From Rhopalosiphum padi (taxonomy: Eukaryota; Arthropoda; Insecta; Hemiptera; Aphididae), in assembly GCF_020882245.1 (NCBI RefSeq), contig NC_083597.1, positions 91,738,152-91,802,151 on the forward strand: a stretch of DNA of 64,000 nucleotides, written 5' to 3'. This document shows positions 44,397 through 56,962 of this stretch, one piece after another. The stretch's first letter is position 1. The number at the start of each line of letters is the position of its first letter. The notes under the pieces are model-generated. The model did no database searches, was not told the origin of the DNA, and saw only the letters and a list, made by a program, of their open reading frames with translations. Position numbers and translations under genes: made by a program.

Positions 44397-47300
44397 ATGT
44401 TTATTCTTGCGTGGTCACAACTATTGATGATAATTATTCACGCCACCTGTGGCTATGATTACACGACTAATTATATAACCGTACCGGTAAGTGAAAACAC
44501 AACAAATATATAAGAACAATAAGAAAAAAATGAAAAATTACCAAGTTAGATTTTAAAAACTAATTTATTTATATTAAATTCATAATTATTATTCAGTATT
44601 TAAAACGTTCAAAATAACAAAAAATACTCAACTTTTTCAAGATTTAAATCCCATTGAATCCAATAGTTGTTGTAGTATATAAAAGTGGAAAAAATAATAC
44701 CTAATATTTTTAAAAGTAGTTTTTGACTTTTAATCACGCATGCACATTATACATGTTGTGTTATAGGAAATCTTATCATATATGATTATTGATTATTTTT
44801 TGAAGTATTTCTAAAAATTATTTGTGTTTGAATAAACTGTTAAGTTCAAAACTTGTTGAGTTATACCTGTTTGAATTTTGATATTAGTACGTCATATATA
44901 TTATATATTTTGTAATTGAAATGGGGTGGTCTCCAATATATTACTTTTACTCATATTTTTAAACAACGATCAACATCATATACATAATATATTGATTTAG
45001 GGAGAAAAATACACTTTCTTCAATTTGTTATAGTAATGTTATCTGTTTTAAAATAACGGTTGAGTGATAAATATAATAAAAAACAAGAGATTTTAGTATG
45101 AAACTACGATATTAAGTAACTAATCTGAATCAAATCTCCTGAGTTTAGTTACTATAATGAGTGTTAAAAAAATTAATTATTTTTAAAACTAAAATAAACT
45201 GACTTTGTACTTTTATTAATAGTTAAATAAAATATCGAAAATGTATATGTTACATGAATCTTATAACTGACGGATTATATACTTTTAAATTTTATTAATA
45301 GCTAATATAATATAATATAGTAGGGCAAGAAAATAAAACACAGAGTGTATAAAAATATTTGAACTCGACACATCAAATATGTAAAATTATGTATTTTTTT
45401 TTTTACCACAGGTCGACCATTTTAGTTATACCAATAATGATACATTTGAATTGAAGTATCTTATAAATGACACATATTGGGATGTTAATAAAGGTCCAAT
45501 ATTTTTTTATGCTGGCAACGAAGCACCAATTGAAGATTTTTCTGATAATACTGTAAGCTTTTGTTTTAATTCTTATAAGAAACGATACGGTGCATGTTAA
45601 TTTTAGATTTAAAGTTCGTGTACTACTTAATACCTATCAGTGGCATTTTCTCCAAGAGTGCAAGTTGTGTGTTAACGCATACTCGTATAACACTTGCGTG
45701 TTAATACTGTAATGTAGTATTACATTATTCCACCATCGTATTTACAAAATATTTAAATAATTGTCTTATGGAAACATCTTGTCTATAAATAAAAAAATAA
45801 TGAGCAAATAGACTATTTTTAATTCAAAACCAGACCGTGCGCGGACAGTAGTTACGACGGTGGTCGATGTGTTAACGAATTATTGTGTTGTGTAGTAAGT
45901 TAAATTTTTCGATTCGTGGTTCCTAATTACCCAAGATCGTAATATGTCGTGATGTTGTCGGTTAACTTAGGCGCAATGTTAATATAAGACTCGGACGTTG
46001 AAATTGAAATTACCGAGTAACGACTAGCCACTTTAATAGCCGTCAGCTGATTGTTGTCGTCGTCGTGTGCCAGTGTTAATCTACTTACAGATATTTATCG
46101 GTCCTTCTATATTATGTAATAATAATTGACGATTGAAAAATTATTATTTTTTTTTTATTTAAAATACTATTATTATTATATTGAAGTATTATAATTAAAA
46201 CTTAAAAAGTAGATAAGTAAAATAAATGATTTTAATAAAAAAAGTATAAAAATAAAATAAAAAATATAAGTACTAAATTACTAACATCGCATTATTTTTT
46301 CTCTAAAGGGTATTCCTAATTTATCAGACACTAACACGTAGTACCTAATGACACATGTCAAGAAAACGCCACTGATACTTACTACTATTAAGTCCTTTAT
46401 TTGAGGGAAGGTTACTTTAAATATTATTAAGAACTTAAAATAGTTTTATTTAAATTACATTTTGAAATAATGCTTTACACTTATCTCGTAAATAGAATTC
46501 ATTTATTTTAATAAAATTAGTAAATAAAATGTTGGGTCTTCTTATAATGAAATAACACTTAATTTCATATACGAATCGATTTAGGTATAATTAATACATT
46601 CGTGTCTGACGATTTTCCAATTTTTAATTTCGACATTTTTACTTCTTGTTGGAACCATTATTGCTATATCAACATTATGGTATCAGTGATACCGTATCAC
46701 GTATGTATATATGCGTGTATAAATAGTGCATTTCAATAATAAAATAATTGTAACACGGCGTCCTGAATAGGCAATTTAGTTTCAATAGCACGGTCATGGA
46801 TTCATTTTTTCGGTAATTATCATTATTATTTTTTATTCTATTTTCCAATGTGTACAATAAAATTACTCAATATCACAGCTTGATTTAATTTCACAAATAT
46901 ATCTATTTTACTAATCTAATATTCGACGATTTCGACGTACAGATAAATAATAATAATTGAATACGTAAATACTATAAAAGATACATAATAACGGAACATA
47001 TATATGATGGTCGTGATCGTTTTTCACGTTATGTACTTATATTTATGTATAAATACGTAAAGTTTATAATTTATCAGTTATCTACATGAATAATAAAATA
47101 GGGCTTTATGTGGGAAATATCAAGAGAGTTTGAGGCATTGGTCGTGTTCGCCGAGCACCGTTACTATGGCGAGTCCATGCCCTATGGAAAGAATTCGTTC
47201 GATGACAAAGTGAAGTTGGGCTATCTGACATCACAACAAGCGTTGGCCGACTTCGTAGACGTGATAAAGTATCTGCGTAACGACACACTGTGTACTGGCA

Positions 47301-50300
47301 GACGACCTAATCCGGTAATCGCTTTCGGAGGCTCGTACGGAGGAATGTTGGCCGCTTGGTTCCGTATCAAGTATCCTGCCACTGTCGAAGGGTCGGTATA
47401 TGCAGATTGTAGTAATAATATAAGTTATGACAAGAACCACTCTTATCTTGATTTTGATTAAAAAAAAAATTGATTTCGCAAGTGATTTCTGAATTTTGGA
47501 AAATCTATTCAGTTTTATAGCAAGTTAATGAATAATTATGATAATATATTAATATGTATTATTATAACGATATCTTTATAATTTTTTTATACATTTCATT
47601 TACATAATACTTTTAAGTTTTAGTACTATTATGATGTTACGCTTTCATAAATATTTTTCTTGATTATTTATTTATTTTTTATTTATCAACAATTTAGAGC
47701 TATAGCTTCTTCAGCTCCAATATGGCAATTTACTGGAATGACGCCATGCAATGATTTCTACAAAGTGACATCATCAGTTTACAGAAAAACTAGTGTTGAA
47801 TGCGGATTGACTATTTCAGCATCCTGGAAAGCCATAGATAACGTTACAGAATCTGGTAAATTATTTTTTAGCATGTAGAATTGCAAAAATTAAAAACATC
47901 AACTTTATGAACATTAGTTTTAAAGTAAATAGTGTGTCTCATTAAAAACATTTCATATTTATAATCTGTATCAATTTATTGTACATGTATAACCGACTCA
48001 TTCTATTTTAGCTTCCTTGTTTCTTTAATTTATTCTATCTATATATTTTAAGAATTATGAACAAAATGAAAATAATTTAATACCTATTAGGAAATTTGAA
48101 ATTATAGTTGACATAGTTGTTTCATCATTTTCATCAGCTTTAAAAAAAAAATTAATATATTAATATTGCGTGCGCGAACTTTCGTGACACAGCCGAGTCG
48201 CGTGTACGGTTTTTATAAACGACAGAACTGACTTGTGTGATATACAAAACGACATAATATTTAATATTCAGTAAAAAATATCAGATTTTTAAATACCAAA
48301 CAATTTGAATCACACACGATACACAAGCACAAATATATGCTTATGTATATTGTATTGGTAGAAGTACTCGTTTTTATAATATTATGGTTTATAAATTATA
48401 ATAATCGAACTGCGTTTACCGGTTTTTATAGATTCTGGAAAAGCATGGTTAACTGACAACTGGAAACTATGTAGACCGCTAGAGAACACCGACGACGTAA
48501 CACGGTTAAAATATTGGGCTGCTGACGTGTATGTGGCATTGGCCATGGTTAACTATCCTTACGAAGCAAATTTTTTGGCTCCTTTGCCTGCAAATCCGAT
48601 CAAGGTATAGATATTTAATTATTTTGTGTATTAATAATACAGGTTAAAGATAAAGAAGTATTATATCAAAGGCTTAAATCGAAAATCAAAATGAAGTTGA
48701 AAATGTATGTTAATTATAATAAGCACTGTTTAAGTTATAACTTATATTGTTGTATGACGAGTTACTTATTTTTGTTATAATATAAATTTTAAAATGATTG
48801 ATAGGTACATTCTTAGATTGTATTATTTGTATTGATTTTACAAAGATGTGTTATAATTTTATTTTTCATTATTTTTGAGTTTATTTTCAATATATTTTCT
48901 AGGAAGAAAGTAAATCTGATGGTACTTTGTGGTGTAAAAAACTCAAAAGTATTACATTCATGGTAATTTTCTTAGTAATTTAGGGGAAAAAAATAAAAAA
49001 TAAATAACTTACTCGTTAATTTGTCGACTTCACAAATTTGTTTTACGTGCGAAGTTTTGAACCGATGTAAGCTACTTGATTAGGGTGATGTGGGATATTA
49101 AAAAAATATGATAAACTTTTGCCGTCAGGAAGTCTGCAAGTCGATGACAAACCACACGGAAGATGACTCGACGCTCCTGATGTCGGTATTTCGCGGACTG
49201 AACGTCTATTTCAATTACACCGGGTCGGCCAGCTGTTTAAATCTGTCGTCGGCGTTTTCCGACGATATGATGAACGGATGGAATTATCAGGTGAGTGCAG
49301 CCCTGTGTAGGCACTTGTAAATATTCTGTTAAATGATCAAATAAATATATAATATACCATATAAATATCGCATTCTTTGAAACTGTATGGAAACATTGAA
49401 ACATTCGTTTAAACTGCAGATATAAAATTCTAAATATTGTAATTTATAACAAATATCAATGAAAAATGAATCATTGGGAATAAAAGATCATATTATTATG
49501 TACACAGTTGTCTTGGTCGTTGATCATCGTCATCGTTATCGGGTTATCGATAACTTTTTAAACACTTTTTCCGAAAAACGGTGTAAACTATTAAAAAAAA
49601 TTAGTTTTCGATCCATTTTTTTCAATGTTATATTTACACGGTAATCAGTAGATGGTAATTATCCACATAATATGACGTTGTACAGAGTACAGCATGTTAA
49701 GTTGATATTTCTTTTAGTCATGAGTCGATACTATCACCACAAATCATAACAGCTAATGTACTTGTAATATTACTTAAGACACTGCAATTTTTGTATAACT
49801 ATATAATCATGCGAAATGGAATGTAAACATTGTTTTACGGTCACCCGCCCGATGTGTTTTTTTTCAGGCTTGCACGGAAATGATAATGCCGTTTTGTGCT
49901 AACGGCGGCGAGGACGACATATTTGAACCATACCCGTGGGATTTCGAAAGCTACGCGCAGTACTGTGAAAATCGATATGGCATGAAACCGACCACGGACG
50001 ACGTTGAAAAACAGTACGGTGGCAAAAATCTCAAAGCTGCGTCCAACATAATATTCAGGTAATAATAATGACGTCGTATATATAAATATACATGTAAATG
50101 GATGTTGGAATAGGTATATCCGAGGTTAATAGACTCATAACTACTGGAACGATTTTTACGCGGTTTTTTTAAAACTACTCTTTCCAAAAACCGGTTTTTA
50201 AGTATTGAAATAGAAATAAAATTGTTTTTGTTGATTTGTGGTTTACCTTAATCGGGCTTTATGTAATACGGATGATAAAAAAACAGTTATTAATTATTAT

Positions 50301-51154
50301 AAATATAATATATAAAAATGATATACCAGAAATATAGATGAAATTTGTGTCATACTCGATATTCATAACTTATTTGGACGATTGGACGCCTCATCTGTCA
50401 AGAAACATTAAGTAATATTTATAATTGGAAATTATTCGAAATGCTACCAAAACAAAAAAAATTAAACATTGAAAGATCAAAAAAATATCATATTCTTATC
50501 CACTCAAATTGCGCTAAATAATAGCAGCTAGTTATTTATACGAGTATATTATACTATATACTATATTATATTATTTTTTTTTTTATTGTATATATTTGAC
50601 AGCATTAATGATATATATATATATATTAATGTATTATAGTTTATTGACGAATATAGGCTACCTAGAAACCAATTTATTATTATTATATGGGAAACCGGGC
50701 GTCAGTCGTTTCCGCCAAAACGAAAAAGGTTCGATTTTCATTTCCGCCAAATCTATTTCTACCTACCTGTCTAAATTATAGTTTGAGAACCATTTAGAGT
50801 TATCAGGGGACCACCACGAGGAGGCGGTTCTCATTGACCTCCAAAAAATTGTTTGACTTAATTTTCTGATTAAAGTTAAAAAAAATTGAATTTTAAATAC
50901 TCACGTCCGTTAGCAGACTTTAATTACTTGATTATTTGTTTTTTATTAGCAATGGTTTATTGGACCCATGGTCCAGTGGCGGCGTGTTGAAAAGTATTTC
51001 GTCGACCGTCAGGGCGTTATTGATACCAGACGGCGCTCATCACTTGGACTTGAGGGCATCGCATCTCAACGATACGTCATCTGTAATCCGTGCAAGGAAA
51101 ACGATTAAACACTGGATTGTAAAATGGATCTTCGATTACAGATATCGAAAGTAA
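44397..51154 (+). CDS. Lysosomal Pro-X carboxypeptidase-like, copy B
   Basis: Family S28 serine carboxypeptidase, paralogue of the gene at 27.6-32.8 kb with the same eight-exon structure: 44397-44486, 45412-45552, 47102-47391, 47698-47855, 48432-48604, 49129-49290, 49868-50058 and 50950-51154. The product has 469 residues. Signal peptide is MFILAWSQLLMIIIHATCG. An in-frame ATG at 44319 would add 26 residues and bury the signal peptide, so 44397 is preferred. Catalytic residues by motif: Ser155 in GGSYGG, Asp407 in LLDPWSSGG, His432 in GAHHLDLR (spacing 25). Introns 2 and 4 are long, and intron 2 carries a 739-bp DNA element. Exon 3 ends at an unusual GTCGGT donor, as copy A does with GTTGGT. 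The cysteine in the early FCENT block of copy A is serine here (FSDNT), so one disulphide may differ. The protein appears complete. Confidence 0.93.
45637..46375. mobile_element. 739-bp TIR element in PRCP-B intron 2, TA target site
   Basis: Ends TCAGTGGCATTTTCT and, inverted on the right, TCAGTGGCGTTTTCT, each flanked by TA (45635-45636 and 46376-46377). The interior has a CpG-rich stretch (about 45835-46080) unlike the host intron but no transposase frame. TA duplication with such inverted ends suggests a Tc1/mariner-type or related non-autonomous element. The superfamily is uncertain. Confidence 0.7.
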
Positions 51155-54021
51155 ACAGGCAACTGTTCAGTGTTTAAATAGGTTCACACTTCACGTAGTT
51201 CAATCATCATCTCATGTCAAATACGTGCATTTTGAATATACATAAATTAAATTATCAACCAATACTATGCATGCTTATAATTAAAATTTATAGTTTTACA
51301 AACTTATTCTGTACAAAATAATATTATTTTAATGTATTTTTAAATTCATGTTTGAATTATAAAAAGATTGTGGACTGTTCGCGGTGATACAAGCACGGTT
51401 TACCGCTTTACGGCTTAAACCGTGGGTACAAGCCATGACTGATATTCGATAGATAGTAGCAATAATGAGTAGGTACAAGTCACAAGACCGTATTAGAGTA
51501 GGACGAGTAGGAAGGAAATCAAATAATTTATTAATTAATTATTACATAATACAATTAAACAGTCAAATAGCCATTACAGACTAGTATTAAATAAAAGGTA
51601 GTTCCCAATGATCAAATAAAATATTTCAAATTTTTAAGTATAATAGTACAAATAATAATGTCACTTTAATATTATATTCTTAAGTCCCGGAATAATAAAT
51701 ACATTGTAACCATTAAATATTCAGTTATTGAAACTATTGGTAATAACTAATAAGTAATAACTAATAATATATGAGTAGATACTTATGGATGGCACTTAAA
51801 TAGCGATAAATATTTTACGCAACTCTATATATAATTCGCGTGTAGATTCAAAAATAGTATTTATACATTCCATTGCTTTTTACCGGATAAATTATATTAT
51901 TAAAAACGAAAACAAACAAATTTTAACCAGTAATCATTTATATAGATGTATTTTTTCGTAGAAACTTACCTAGTGTACAGCCGGTACTTTTTTTTTTCGT
52001 GTTGGAACTTCCATAGCCATACCCCTATAGTTGATTCTTTACCTGCCATATCTAGAAATCACAAGTTACATTCGTTCGTATCCAATGTATTATAATATAC
52101 CTAGCTATTACCTACAGTCCTGTATATACCTATTTATAGATAGGTATGTGTATACATGCATCTAAAATAAAAATTTCCATTTCAAAATACCATCGTTGCA
52201 TCCAGATTATCGCGTTACTGCAGATATACAACTAAAATTGGTAGTTTTTGTGCATGAGATTTAAAACAAAGCAAATGTTCAAATACGGATTGTTTTATTT
52301 AGAAATCGTTGTATCTTATATATTATGACATGGTACTAATAAGCAGATGATTTGATTGTCTATCGGAGTAGTTCTCAAACTTTTACGATCACGGAACTCT
52401 TGAGAAATAGTTTGTGTTTTGTGAAACCCCCTTTTTTAAATAATATAAAATAATAATTTTTAATAATATAAATAATCCAAATATAATATGAAATAGTTTT
52501 CTCAATAATCACTTATTACACTTGGCGGAAACCTTGAGATTGTCCCGCGGAACACACTTTGTGAAACGATGGTCTATCGTAAAGTATACTTAATAATGGA
52601 GTCGTGAAGTATTTGAATAGTAATAATTAAATTCTTTCCTTCTTGTATTTTAGTAGAATTTAAATACTTTTACTTGATAGCTATTTATTATTTATTAATT
52701 TATTAATATATTCAGCTACGCCCAAGTTCCCAACAAATAGGATTCAAAACAGTTATTTTATAATGAATATACAAATAAAAAAAATATAAAAATAGATAAC
52801 AACATAATATACTTATTTCGTTATTAAATAGATACCATTTACATTATTTAAAATTAAATTTGAGATTTTAACTTGGTTAAGTTATCATTAAAGAATTAAA
52901 ATTATTATAATTTTGTTGGTATGTAGGTATATAAAACTTTGTGACACGTGTACAGTAGTTTGAATGACGTTTTTAATGTTATTTTGTTTATTAATTAAAT
53001 ACTAATGTATTTTATATTTTATAGAATGTGATTTTATTAGAATTTATATTTATAAACAATTTTGAAAATATTTGTTCACAATATTTTGTGAGTTAGTGTT
53101 ATTGTAACTTAAAATGTAATATCCATTTAGGCATTTAAATATAATTATTATATTCCAAAATAATAAATAAGAATAAAAAAATTTTTTTTCGAAGGATTTG
53201 AATTTTGAATACTTTTTTTTTTTAAAGATATTTTATTTATATTTATTAAAATAATTTATGAATCGTTTCTTTTGAATTCTATTTATCATTGAATAATAAA
53301 TTTTAAAATTCACACATACTAGTATACTACATATCTACATTACACTTACAAGAAAATCCATTGTAGATTCAAATTTTCAATGAATTTCAGCAATTTGACA
53401 AATGATACTACTCCAGCCTCATTAATGAATTATGAACACACTCGATGCTTATATCAATATCACAACAAATGAAGGACCTTAAAGATTTATCATTGAATTC
53501 AAATTAAACATAATTATCTATTACTTTAATTTACTCAATAACGTAATAAATTTGTCTCATATTGTATAAAAGCAGAAAGGTGATTTCCCCCTTTCTTATA
53601 TTTTCTTTTGTTACTTCAATGCACTATGTGTTATGTACTAAAACCCAATGAATAATTTTATTGAGAAAATGTCTATCAATACTTTAAAAAAGATTGATAA
53701 ATAAACATTAAAAATATTTAAAAAAAAGAACAGTGTTATCAACTATAATTCAGCATATATGTTATTTATTTAAAAAAAGGAAATAATTATAATAGTATCA
53801 CTTTAATTTTTAATTGTAATACCAAATAGGAAGAGTCTAATTATTTTGGCTTCATTTACATACTATTAATTAATACAAATAAATAGTTGATCAATGTCTA
53901 AATACATTGCCTTAAAATTGCTTAATGCTAGATCACTAAACAAAATAAAAAATTATGCTTTAAAAATAATAATAATGATAATAATTCAAATGTTGAAACA
54001 GTTACATAAGTCTAATTGAAT
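51155..54021. other. Gene-free stretch between convergent PRCP-B and DCLK
   Basis: AT-rich 3' flanks of two genes pointing at each other. It holds one MITE (52366-52571). No other gene, RNA gene or repeat end was supported. Confidence 0.5.
52366..52571. mobile_element. 206-bp hAT-like MITE with perfect 8-bp TSD
   Basis: gtctatcg is exactly duplicated at 52358-52365 and 52572-52579. The ends GAGTAGTTCTCAAACTTT and, inverted on the right, CATCGTTTCACAAAGTGTG are imperfect inverted repeats. Internal 'ggaactc'/'gcggaacac' landmarks are typical of 'TTCTCAAAC' hAT derivatives. Non-coding. Confidence 0.75.
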
Positions 54022-54027
54022 TTTATT
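54022..54027 (-). terminator. DCLK poly(A) signal
   Basis: AATAAA on the minus strand about 85 nt past the DCLK stop codon. Confidence 0.45.
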
Positions 54028-54109
54028 ATTATCAAAATGGAACAATAATAATTTTAATTAGCCAGTTACATATAATGGCAACAAAAAAACAAATGTTTGG
54101 AAGTATTCA

Positions 54110-56925
54110 TCACAGTTCAAATTCATCGCACCATGGATGATCGAGAACATCTTCAGCAGAAAATCTCAAACTGGGATTGGACTGTAACATTGAGCAAACC
54201 AAATCTTTGGCTTCTTCAGACACATTATCCCAATAAGGTTCTGGAAAACCATATGTTCCACTAAGTATGTCATTAAACAGATCTTCTTGAATGTTGTTTT
54301 CACTGACAAATGGTGGAAACCCGCACAAAAGTATATATAGAATCACTCCAGCAGCCCAAATATCGATTTTCACACCATAACCATCTTGAGTAAGAATTTC
54401 TGGAGATACATAAGTAGGAGTACCACACACCATGTAAAGCGGTTCGTTAACTTTTTGAGATAAGCCAAAATCTGCCAGTTTTAAGTGCAATACATGACCA
54501 TTAATATCATATTCAACTAGAAGATTTTCTGGTTTTACATCTCTATGTACAATGTCTAATCCATGGAGATACGCTAATGCTGAAGCTAAATTTCTCGTCA
54601 TTAATCGAATATCGCGCTCAGAGAAGTCTGTGCACCTAGCAATGGCTTCAAATAAGTCACCACCACTAACTAATTCTGTGATGAGGTAAACATCAGTATT
54701 AGTTACTAGATCAGATATTAAATTGATAATATTTGGATGGCTTATACTTTTCAAAATAGAGAGCTCATTTTCAATCATTTGACCCATTTGTGGTACTTCT
54801 ATTTTTTTAATTACTTTCAATGCATATTCAGCGTTATTTCGTTTATCAAAACAACGATAAACTACAGCAAAATTACCATCACCAAGTCGATCACCAATAG
54901 TGTACCTATTAAAAAAAAAAGATAATATTAATGTTCATATAAAATAAACTCATATATATAGTTTTTTTAGTACCTTCAAAAAATACTGTTTTTTTTTTGA
55001 CATTATAATATTATAGACTTAACATTAGGTATTAGGTAATAATTGGGTAATAATAATTACAATGTATTAGTTAAAAAATATACTGTAGCAATCCAATAAC
55101 AAATAAACTAACAAAAGTAAATAAAATATTTACAACATTGGTTATTTTAGTAATGGAATTATTAACCAAACAAATTGAAGAAGTGATCAACATTCAAAAT
55201 GATTTATTAAGTAATATGTTAAGTGTCCTTAGAACTTTGCAGGTTAAAATGAATAACAAAATAAACTTATAATTATTTTAAAATTTAATTTATCATTAGC
55301 TGAAGACATTGATGTTATTAGTAGGTAAAAAATTGAAATTGTAGTTAGATATTTAAAAAAAAATTTCCCAAAAAAGCTTTTATAGCGAACAACAATATTA
55401 GGTATAAGACAAAACCATGAGAATAGTTATTAACTGTCATATATAAAATTAATCTAAAAATTCATCAACACATAGGTATATTTTATTTTAACAAAGTTTG
55501 TGTTGACAAAAATGAAATATTTTTTAAATTTAACTCAATGAAATAATGTAAATTTGAAAATAAAATATATTAAGACGAATTAAGGTAATATAAAATTTAG
55601 GATAAGTGTAAATACAGTTATTTAAATTTGTTTTTGTTTATAATTATTGCAGTTTTTAAAAATTATTTTCTAAGAACTGTAACGTAAGAAAATTAAAAAT
55701 ATAATTTTATGAAAAATTTGTATTTTAGTTTTCCCTAATTTATAATTAAGTCACTCATAGTACATTTGATAAAAATTATATACCTGCTTAGAACTTTGTT
55801 AGGTATAGAACTGGTTATACTCCGATTCGCTTTAGTGGTCTTTGGTAACTGAGGTACTCTTTTACCACTTTCATCCATACAATGTGTACCATTTTTCAGT
55901 TCATTGGCTGGTCTTCTTAGTCCACGTTTGTGGGATTGTACAATTTTCATTTCTTCGAAGTCTAATTTTAAATCATCTTGAGATATTCGTTCAGAACCGT
56001 ACACAAAAAACAAATCATCGGATTCAAAAAATTGTTCTAGTTGTGTTATTTGACATCCAGATGATACATATACTTTACGGACGGCACCAGTATCCAATTT
56101 TATAGATTCTGTTATTAGTGTAAGAATATGTTCAAATGAAGGAGAATTGCGTTTGTTCAATAACATTCTGATAATTTTTCTAGGTCGGGTACCACTTCTT
56201 ACGACAAATATAATTTTAGGCCTTATATTAAGATACGGTTGTTTACTTGGGCTGCTTAAAACTGTATGGGTAGATTGAAGTTTGGTCAGAGACCGAGATG
56301 GTTTGACATTGTTCAGGGCGGCATAGTCTAATTTTTTTATGGCATTATTACCACCAGAACAAATATAAAATTTTCCATCTTCGAGATCATCTAGTTGAGA
56401 TATTTTAAGACCATCAGTTGAAAATAATGCCCGTACGCCACTAGGAAGGTGTTTGTTCTCTGATAACATGTTTGATAATTCTGCTAATAAACTGTCAAAA
56501 GAACGATATCGTTCATGAGTAACTGCTACCACAACACCTAAAACCAACAGAAGTCAGAAATGATTATATTAATAATAATAAGTTATTAATTTAAATATGT
56601 TTAAAATATAATTATTTTAAATACCAAATAATTAAAACGATAAATGAAGTTCTACATTATTAAACCATTAAATATAATAGTTCCTAAGTAATGTTTCATT
56701 AATAACTATAGTTATACATGAAAAATATTAATTTTAAAAATTACCTTTACAAAATCGATCACCATTAACTAGGAAACGTATACGTTTAGCTTTACGCGCA
56801 GCTCTTCCGACATCGGATTTTTGTCTAGGTGTGCATTCCTCATTTGAAATTGATCTTGATGTTCTGAGGGCTACAGCTTGCATTTTTATTGATTTCTTAT
56901 TTTTTAAACATTCTTCTTCAACCAT
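54110..56925 (-). CDS. DCLK: Doublecortin-like serine/threonine kinase
   Basis: Three coding exons on the minus strand, 56745-56925, 55784-56537 and 54110-54905, join in phase (181+754+796 nt) to 576 residues. Two doublecortin domains, about residues 44-128 (KRIRFLVNGDRF, ISQLDDLEDGKFYICSG) and 160-245 (PKIIFVVRSGTRPRKIIRML, FFESDDLFFVYG), bind microtubules. A Ser-rich linker follows. The kinase domain spans about 312-575: glycine loop GDGNFAVV, Lys342 in YALKVIKK, Glu359, HRDVKPENLL with Asp434, DFG with Asp457, then PEILTQDGYG. It resembles CaMK-group DCLK/ZYG-8 and Drosophila CG17528, which regulate microtubule dynamics in neurons and dividing cells. The protein stops right after the last kinase helix (HPWCDEFEL), so it lacks the long C-terminal tail of vertebrate DCLK1. 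The start ATG follows two tiny upstream ORFs. Confidence 0.94.
55153..55272 (+). other. Small ORF inside DCLK intron 2 (unproven)
   Basis: A 39-codon plus-strand frame starts MELLTKQIEEVINIQNDLL and continues SNMLSVLRTLQ with a heptad-like spacing of Leu/Ile/Val. A splice-like TTATTTTAG precedes it and a CAG|GTTAAA donor-like site follows the TLQ codon. It could be a nested small exon or chance. No family recognised. Confidence 0.2.
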
Positions 56926-56962
56926 TATGATATCATTTTCATAATCATATAATTATCCTCAT
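56925..56962 (-). promoter_or_regulatory. Two chained upstream ORFs in the DCLK leader
   Basis: Right after an acceptor-like TATTTTAG, the leader reads ATG-AGG-ATA-ATT-ATA-TGA (56962-56945). It overlaps ATG-ATT-ATG-AAA-ATG-ATA-TCA-TAA (56948-56925), whose stop overlaps the main start as TAATG. If the transcript includes them they should reduce or gate translation of the kinase by termination and reinitiation. Confidence 0.45.
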
